Positions 54,401-63,400 of a DNA stretch of 64,000 bases are shown here, piece after piece. The number at the start of each line of letters is the position of its first letter. Within the stretch, counting starts at the first letter, position 1. Position numbers and translations under genes: made by a program. The notes under the pieces are model-generated. The model saw nothing but the letters and a program-made list of their open reading frames with translations, searched no databases and had not been told where the DNA came from. The stretch comes from Echinarachnius parma (taxonomy: Eukaryota > Echinodermata > Echinoidea > Clypeasteroida > Echinarachniidae), in assembly GCA_037951105.1 (NCBI GenBank), contig JBAMJV010003047.1, forward strand, positions 124,001-188,000, in the 5' to 3' direction.

Positions 54401-57400
54401 TCGAGCGGCGGGGAATCAACTCGGTGGCTCGTGAGCACTTCAGCTACAGTGCCAAGATGCTGGTCGGGGAATTCCTCAACCCGAAGCCAGACGGAGATGG
54501 GGTATGCCTTATATTATTTGGAAAAAAATCTTTATTGAACAAACCTTTTTTCACAATTTTTGAAGTGATTTAAATGAAACTTGGTACTCGAGATGACCTT
54601 CAAGTGCAGATGTGCAAGACATGTTTTTGTGCCTGTCAGACATGGCATTTCCATGGGTAACCATTTTTTTCTCAAAAATCTGTTTACAGTAGATTCTAAT
54701 GAAACTTGGATTATACAAATTAGTAATACAGAGGTATATAGTGATATTTTACATTTAAACGGGAATGTAAGTTCAGAGGTTGAGTGCCCATCTCACGCAT
54801 AGGAGGTTGAGTTTTCGAACACTGCGGTCATCGCAACAACAGGGACGCATGCAGTGCCATGAAGAGAAACAAAGCATCACAACTTTTTAGTTTATCTTTT
54901 TGATTGTTTTGCTATGATACAATCACTGTATTTATTTCTCTCTCCCCAGGGCATCGTATTTGAAAAGATGTCGGAGGATGATCTCTACGAACGCATGCAC
55001 TATGGGCACCGGCGCAACAAGGCCGCACGCATGCAGCGCCAGGCTGATAAACGACGCATCGCGCAGGAGCTTGCAAGACGAGCCGCAGAGTCGAAAGAGA
55101 GGAGGCGACTCGAGCAGCAAGGTTAGTTGAGTTGGCAGAGTTTGAAATCTTTCTTTTTCAGACTGTGTGAAGGTAATGTTTGTTGCCTTTTGGTTAGACA
55201 AAAGAATGTGTAGTTTTCCGCAAATATTCTGCCTTTTTCTCAGAATTGTATCTTTTGCCACATATTTTGTTGTTGGAAAGTGGTTTTATCCTTTTAATTT
55301 TAGGAGCGTGTGCTTTTGATAGAAGCCTAAAATCTGTTTTTCCTGCTGAACTATTCATTTTTGGATTACAAGAATATCCCTATCACTACAAATTACACAA
55401 GCTCTTGAATCTTTCTTTCTTTTGCGTACCTGTTTTTGCTTTCGAAAGATTCAGGTATGGAAAAAAGTTTTGTCAGTGAATATGTTTAGGGTGGGTTATA
55501 AATGAACTTGGACGCGTTCGTATTGCGCAATCTACAATCCCAAACATTTACATTCACTCAAATTACATTCACACTGTAGTACAGGATAAGTGCACAGTGC
55601 TGTAGCTTTTTTCTTTGTATTTCTGTGGTACACTACTTGTCATCAATGTTCTTTGATACAATTATGTTTTGAAGTTGGACAGCGCCCTATCACTTTTAAT
55701 CCATTGAATAGAAGCCATTGCAATTAATATATCACTTCATGCCACACTGCTTATTGTTTTCATTTCATTTCCTGGTAGAATCTATCTCAAGGTGTTGCAT
55801 AATATGATTTAAGTTTTTTTTTCTTTTCTGCTTTATGTGCATTGTTTTTAGCATTTTAAAAATAGGATTTAAATATACTATTCTTCTGACGGGAAATAAT
55901 GATCATGATTTGCGTTCATGAAGTGCAATCGATAGAAGATGGGAAATATACAATCCTAACTCGCCAACTTGTTGTACTTATTTTGTATGAAAATAAAGGA
56001 GGAATTGGTATTACAATAGGAGAAATTGTTGTGTTTCTGAATGTGTCGATAGGTAGAAAACTTTGAAAGATTGGCAAGAATTATAGAATAGTTCCCTACC
56101 GAAAATTGAATATTCTCCCCCTGAGTGATGTGGAAATAGATAGAGCACCAAAGTAATGATATCACAGTTATTATGAATGATATAGATAATGATAATGATG
56201 GTTTGAAACAACGTGCCATTTGATTAGGACGTTCGTATGATCCCGACTTTGGTCACAAATTGTTGGATTGCCTGACATTGTTTAGAATGTGACAGTGAGT
56301 AGCTGCGATGTCACACTTTGGTAATATGATGTGTGTGAAGCGACATGTATTTGGCTTGCCTGACATTGTTATGAATTAGTTACCTACTGCAGGGCTCGAA
56401 ATTAGCATAGGCCCGCTGGCCCGGGGCCACTAAAAATTAGCTTCGGGCCACCAAATTTCATTGATCCTAAATTCTACTGGCCCGTATGGGCAAGCAAATG
56501 TAGCAGAATTTGTTATGTTTTTCTTTGTTTGGGCCACCAGATTTAGGTTTTGGGCCACTAGAAGTGGACAAATCTTGTTTTTTACTTGCCCGACTGGGCC
56601 ACAAGGCAAAAAGGTTAATTTCTAGCATTGCCTACTGCAATAAATACCTGTGACATTACACTTTGGTACTCTAAACAAAAATTATTGATGCATGTTTGTT
56701 GAATGCAGTTCTTTGATAGTTGCTAGCTTTCCAAAAACAAAGCAAGTCTTTTGAAAATAGTTGATGTGTGTTTATTGTGATGGGGGAAGAATGACACAAA
56801 GTATTATAAACGTTGGTCTTGATTTAGTGTAAATTGAAAACTATGTCCCAAAATTAGTTAATGTAGTAGATCTGTTGTAATATTACCACGCATATGTTAG
56901 GCTTGACTTCATTTGATATCTTTTATAGTATTTCAAAGAGAATTTTAAAAAGTAAAGTAAACTAGTACATTCATTTTGCAATGTCTGTGTGCACAGCTCC
57001 TGTAATATTGAAAGAAAAAAAAATGAACCTATTTGTTTTTTTAGAAGTATTGTAATTGCTTGGCATAGTTTGAGAATAAGATATTTTAATAGAACAAAAT
57101 GGAATAAATCAACATTGTTATTAATATGTCCTGGGAATTTTTTCCAACCTGAGATTATATCCTAAAGTAAAATTGATTTCACTCTACCATATTTGGGTAA
57201 AATTTGATTTGACCAATATTTATTTTTAAAATTCTTTTCGGGAGTGCATTTACATTTAACATTTAGAAACATTGAGAGTTAAGAATATGTTAATGAAAGT
57301 GTGAAGGAACAACTTGCGTATGCAGGGCTCGGAATAAGCACTTGCCTTGCTTTGGGAAACCAAAATTACTCTCATGTCAGATTTACAATTTTGACAAATA

Positions 57401-60400
57401 TAATTTTTTACTTTCCCTATTCGGTCACCGTGGCAAAAAAGTTAATTTCTAGCCCTAGCATTTCATAAGTTTTCTAAAGAGATAGATAGTACTGGAACAT
57501 TTGTTCCTTTGGTTTAAATGGCAGAAATGGCACGGCGGGTAAATGAGGCAAAATTGAGGCGAAAGGTAGAGCGGCAGCACCAGCTGGAGTCTGCTCGGGA
57601 GTCGCGGCGCCACGACGGTAAGTCCGCTAGTTCGTTGGTTTGTTCGTCTGTCTGTGTGTCTGTTAGTTCTCTCTCTCGCTCCGGTATAGATTAGGGTGGG
57701 GTAGAGCACTTTAATATTAGATAGTTCGGGGCCCAGCACTTGCGTGAAAGAATATACATTTCAAAGAGATATTAAATACTACTGATACAAATGGGTAGAC
57801 AACAGAATAAGTCCGCCAACTTGTTAGTTTGTTCGTGTGTCTGTTTATAGTTCTCTCTCTCGCTCCCGGAATAGATTAGGGTGGGGTAGAGCACTTTAAT
57901 CTGGGCTAGTTTGGGGCCAAGAACGTACATTTCAAATATTGCAGATAAAAATGGGTAGCCAACAGGATAAGTCTGCTATCTTGTTAGTTTGTTCCCCTGT
58001 CTGTTTGTAAGCTCTTTCTACTCCGGGATAGATTAGGGTGGGGGGGGGGGGGGTAGAGCATGGTTACAGCACTTAGTTTGGAATAGTTAGGGGCCAACCA
58101 CATGCAGGAAATCACTTTTCAAACATACATTTCAAAGAGATATAAAATACTGCAGATAGTAAGTCCTCTAATTTGTTAGTTTGTTCGTCCGTCTGTGTGT
58201 CTGTTAGCACTCTTGCTACAGGGTAGATATGGGTCTCTCTTTTATTACACCATCACACCTCTCTTTGTATGGGGGTAGTATAGAAAAAGCACACCAGTGA
58301 TGCACTTAACAAGACAAATTAACCAACACTAGAGTGGATACAGACAGGTCAACATTCTGTACTTTTTCCCTAATTTTTGAGAGAAAAAATACAGACAAAA
58401 TCTAAAATTGCGTATCTTAGGGGATAAGGAGGTGGCAGTAAGGAGAGAGAAGAGGGGGTTCCATTACCCTTCAGTACCTGGGCCCATATTCATTAAAGCC
58501 TGCTAGCTTAGTTCCTTGCTAAGTCCATTTTGGATGGCGTGGCCCAGAAGTAAACACAAGATATTTTAGTTGCTATAAACTAGGGTTAACTTAGAGGGTA
58601 CCTAAAGCTTACCCAGTTGACCCTAGTTGGGGACTAGGAAAACTGTTTGTTGCTCAATAAACTGCACACACAAAAATACACTTAGCAAGGAACTAAGCTA
58701 GCAGGGTTTCATGAATATGGGGCCTGATCTCTAACTCAATTGAATTCACACAAATGAACATTAAAAAAAAAAAACATTCATCAAATTCTAAAATAAGTTA
58801 TGCAGTGTTCTGTGTTACAAATAGGTGCACAGATGATAAGATCAACCATTTTAATAGGAGGAGGTAGCATTTATGTTAATTATGGCATTAGTAAAGCAAA
58901 GAAAATATAACCCAATAAAGTGGTATATTAATAATCTTGATACTATACATGTACATGTAAGTGCTATTCATGACCTTTAAGACGGTAATTGTAGTTTTGT
59001 CAATGCATATTGCAGCTTTCCTCAAACAATCATTCTAAAACTTCGTACCGGTAATCTAATGACAAGAAATCCAAGTCTCCAGGACAATCCCAATTTCTTT
59101 AATAAAAGATAAAGAAATATTTGTTGATCAACATGTTTATGGAATAACATCTGTCATGTAATTGAGTAATGTGTCTTTAATTGCAGATAATATTCTGTCC
59201 TATGCTTCTCATTTAAATGCATGCCTGTGACTTTGTGAAGTAAAACAAATTGCATGATTTGAACCCAAAGAGATATAACAATGGAATAAGAAAAGCAATT
59301 TAATTTGTGTATTAGATTTATATTATATTATATTAAATCAAGCCTCCACACTAACTTGTTTCTGTACTGGCCGATTCGGGCAAGTAAATCATACATTTTG
59401 AAATTTTACTTATACCAATATAAAATTTACTTGCCCTCTTACTTCTAGATGAGATTAACACACATGAAATTACATTGTTCATAGTGGAACAATTATTTAG
59501 TTGCCCGATTGGGCAAGTAAACTAGACAATTTATGATATTTTACTTTCCCGACACCAATTTTTACTTGCCCTGGCAAGCGGGCAAGTGCAGGGGTCGAGC
59601 CCTGATTAAATCTGATAGATTCAAATACTGTAGCATGAATTGCTGCGATGTTTCAACTATTTTTATTGTCAAGTTTTCTAATTTGCAGAAAAAACATCAA
59701 AAATGTTAATTATTTTAATAAACATTCATATTTACTTAACTTAAGTAAACTAGCACATGACTTGGAGTACATACAGAATTAGCTGCATTAATAGTGACTT
59801 TGCTGTATTTCTTTGTGGTACTGTTTATTATTTGATGTCATATCGTAGTATGCTGTGAGTTGACCAAGTGTTTTGTGTACATACCATATACGCCATATAT
59901 TTCGCATACATACATTTTCGTGAATCGGGACTTTACGACAATTTCGCGAGTGGTTAAATTCGCGTTCGGATGTTACAAACACACAATCATGACTGTCTTG
60001 AGAGAGATGCTAGTGCAGTAATTCATTTGGTGTCAATATTTTAGCATGTTGTTAATTTCGCGATTCACAAGTGATTTACGAAATTCGCGAAAATAAAACC
60101 CTCGCGAAAAATATATGGCGTATACAGTATTTGTTTACATGATATGTTTGTTCCCAATGGAATATCCAAAGCTTGCCATTTTAGTTTATTTACCCGTTAC
60201 CTTTTGTTTGTTTGTAATATTTGTTGTGAGCAAAATCCAGTAGAGACAAATGTGTAAAGAATTGGCTGTTAAATAACAACTTTTTCTTCAGATTTTAACT
60301 TACTGTGATTATATTTTGTTTATTTATAATATCACTCTTGTGATGTGAAGTTTTGTTGTGATTTTCTTTTTTGCACAACAGTGTACCATTTATATTTATA

Positions 60401-63400
60401 CTTTGCTGGTCAAACTAACCCAAATTTGAAATAAAAGCACTAACACATTATCATGCACTGGAACTATCTTATTGTATACGTGTACAGATATTTTTTTACT
60501 AAATTAATTGAGTTACTAGTATTAAAATGTGCGATAGCATATTGTACTATGTTTATTAGGATTGTGTATGAATTAAAGGACATTGGGGTAGCGTGATAAG
60601 ACTGATGGGGGGTGGGGGCACACCTTATGTATGTCTTTTAATTTATTTTAATGTCCCCTTATGTTTCCTTGTTTTAATTCTTCTTCAAATTATGTGCCCC
60701 CCCCCCCCTCCCCCCTCCTCCCGTTGTGACTAATGCAGGAATTATTTTTTTATTTTAGGGGGCTACTTTTCCAATCTGATGGATATCCATACATTTTTCA
60801 CATAATACCCTATGGTAATTTTAGGGGCTAATGAAATTAATTACCTTGCTATTGCAGAAAGCCATATATTTTGTTTTCAGCTTTCCATTCTTATACATCA
60901 AAAATTATTTTGGGGTTAAATGATAATAGTGGAAATACAATCGTTGCACAACCTTTTAAAACTTCAGGAGAAAACTGAAACAAAACAGCGTATGTAAAGC
61001 CCTCCGCACACAGAGCCGACTCGACCCAATCAGACTGGCTTTCAGTCGGTTCAGCTCAGTATACGTTGCCTCAGGACTTTTGCCAGTTAAGAGCCAGTCG
61101 GAGATAATTTAAGGCCGATTTAACATTAGAATCGGCTGCGACTGAGTGAAACCGACTCTAGCCTGACTGAAAACCAGTAAAACCAGTCGGATCGGGTCGG
61201 GTCGAGTCGGCTCTGTGTACAGAGGGCTTTAGTATGTAAAAGTGTCAAAAAGTTAAACCATTCTGAGGTTGCATCAAGTGGATGGGAAGCAAAACAGTGT
61301 ATTAAAGTGTAAATGTGCTATTAAAAAAGTGTTACCATGTTGAGATTGCACAAATGTTTTCTTTCATCGAAAAAAAAAAAACAACTAATGATGAAACTGC
61401 AATGATCAAATCCATCACAATTAATGAATGATTGAACCCGCTAATTAAACACCTCTATACCCGATTTGTTTTCCCCGCTCCAGCTCTCCAGATCGCGGAG
61501 GAGAAGCGTCGGGAGAAAGAGTCGCGTCTGGTGATGCGTCAGCAGCAGAAGATCGCCAGGCTGCAGCAGATGAGGATGGAGAGGGAAGTCCGCTCTCAGC
61601 AACTCGTTGAGGTAGGGCGATCATTTTGACCGAGCTCGAATAATTAGCGCTGGCCTGAGGCTACCAAAAAATGTGCATCAGGCCATCAATATTTTGTTAA
61701 TATCAATTTTTACTTTTTGTCTACAAATTTGTCAAAAAATTGGCTCATTGAAATTTATTATATGAAAATAGTATGACATTTTACAATGAAATATTTTTCT
61801 TGAACATTTTACTTTTATATAAACATGCAAGTGTTTTTAAATAATAAACCTTTAAAGTATAATAAATATATTATTTTGGCACATTAGAAAATACTCGCAG
61901 AGATCAAATCAATTGTTTATTAATAGGATCGCATGCTTGCTTGCTCAACACACACAACCCTGCATGTAACTTAGCTTTTTAACACACAAAACGCTTTAAT
62001 AATAATATAATGTACTAATTACTTTGCTTGCTTTGTGATGCTTCATACGTGTATGATTTTATGTCGGATTAGTTGTGTGGTGAAAGAATTGAGAAACACA
62101 AAAGCCCAAGTTATATTTGGGCAGTTGCTATGTTTTATGAAGGGGGTATGATGTCTATACATGTATGGTGTATGTATGTGCGAGTGTGTTTAAGGTATAT
62201 TTGACTACAGTGTATGCTTGTGGTACTTTATTTTATACTTATTTTGATCTGTCACCTATAAAATTCTGTTTAAAAGATGTTGAAAATTGAAGTATGATTT
62301 TTTAGTTTGCTAAATACAAGATAATTTCTGATTGTATCCTGAAGAATTAACTGGATGCTTTTAATAAGAATTCACTTTTTCCCCTGTTAATTTCCATTTT
62401 ACTTCAGCTAGACCAATGTTCTTTATAAAGTCTAGTCTGACCCACATTAACATCTTGTGTATCACTGTATCTAATAGCCCGGTCACATATCAACGGATTG
62501 CGCATACGGATGTCAAACAGAGAGCTAAATTTTCCATCCATTCTATACGTTTCTTGTCCGTTCCTTGTCCGGTGATGTACGTTGTTCTATGTTTTGTACA
62601 TGAAGCAATGGAGACGACTTTCATCACCGGATAATTTAATTTCGCAAATTATCTATTCGTTGGGCATACGTTTCCGATATTCGTTGATATCTGACCCGGC
62701 CATAACGTCGGTTGAGAAAGAGAAGGGCGCTAAGTCTCTTTTTGATACTTTGGAGATAATCATATTTAAAGTCAGGGAGCTCGCTTTCATTTTCGATAAA
62801 TATTCCCAATATCAAAAGAAATATTTTTTCTTAAAATTTGGCATCACAAAGAGAAGGCTCAGACCTACAAGATGGTAGGCAGCACTCAATTTAGCGCCAA
62901 AATTGACTTAAGCCCTTCTCACTCTCACTCGACAATAAGAAGAAAACTGAGAACATGTTTTTTTGTACAAAACCAGGAGCGCAGAAAACGCAAAGAAGTG
63001 GAGGCGACCCAGAAAAACATGGATACGCTAAGACGAGCAAAGGTTGGTTGAATGACTTGTCCCATTTTACCATCGTAATGGAAGAAGCGTAAACAATTAA
63101 TTGTTTTGAATCATTGTTTACACTGTTAGTCTTGGTACTAGGTAGCTTAATCCTCCTGAATACTCTGTAGGAGTCTTAAAGTGATCCATTAACTTTGTCA
63201 AATCCAACCAAAATCACTTTAGAGCTTTCACGTTTCTCTTGTACCTAATTGTTTGGCTTATTGTAACAAAAGAATGAAATGGGTTCTGATTTGTCAAGTG
63301 GATCCCTAATTATGAAGATATCTATGATTAGATTGAAAAGCATTCAGGAAAGCATTTTTGATTCTTCACCTGTACTTCTAATGTGAATGTGAATGCATTA

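Larger units (their letters stand above)
53312..54949 (+). other. Introns 11 and 12 flanking the MBD/TAM exon
   Basis: Intron 11 (53312-54214) holds the complete GTGTTTCACAAAGAT element; intron 12 (54502-54949) shows no repeat that I recognise. Neither contains an extra exon candidate. Confidence 0.78.
58226..61483 (+). other. BAZ2 intron 14, distal part
   Basis: Elements at 58481, 59343, 59884 and 60997, plus a C-rich stretch at 60699-60721 and a CTACTTTTC fragment at 60759. The rest is AT-rich without exon candidates. Confidence 0.72.
61612..62976 (+). other. BAZ2 intron 15
   Basis: Begins with a fragment of the GGCC/ATTTCT type (61640-61690), is then AT-rich to 62470, and ends with two back-to-back inverted-repeat elements (62476-62702 and 62712-62935). 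Confidence 0.72.

Noticed and set aside
54202-54573. ATG at 54223 (AMKRKR) as a separate gene start
   Set aside because: The segment is exon 12: the acceptor TTGCAG and phase 1 join to exon 11 fit, and the MBD/TAM domain is internal in this family.
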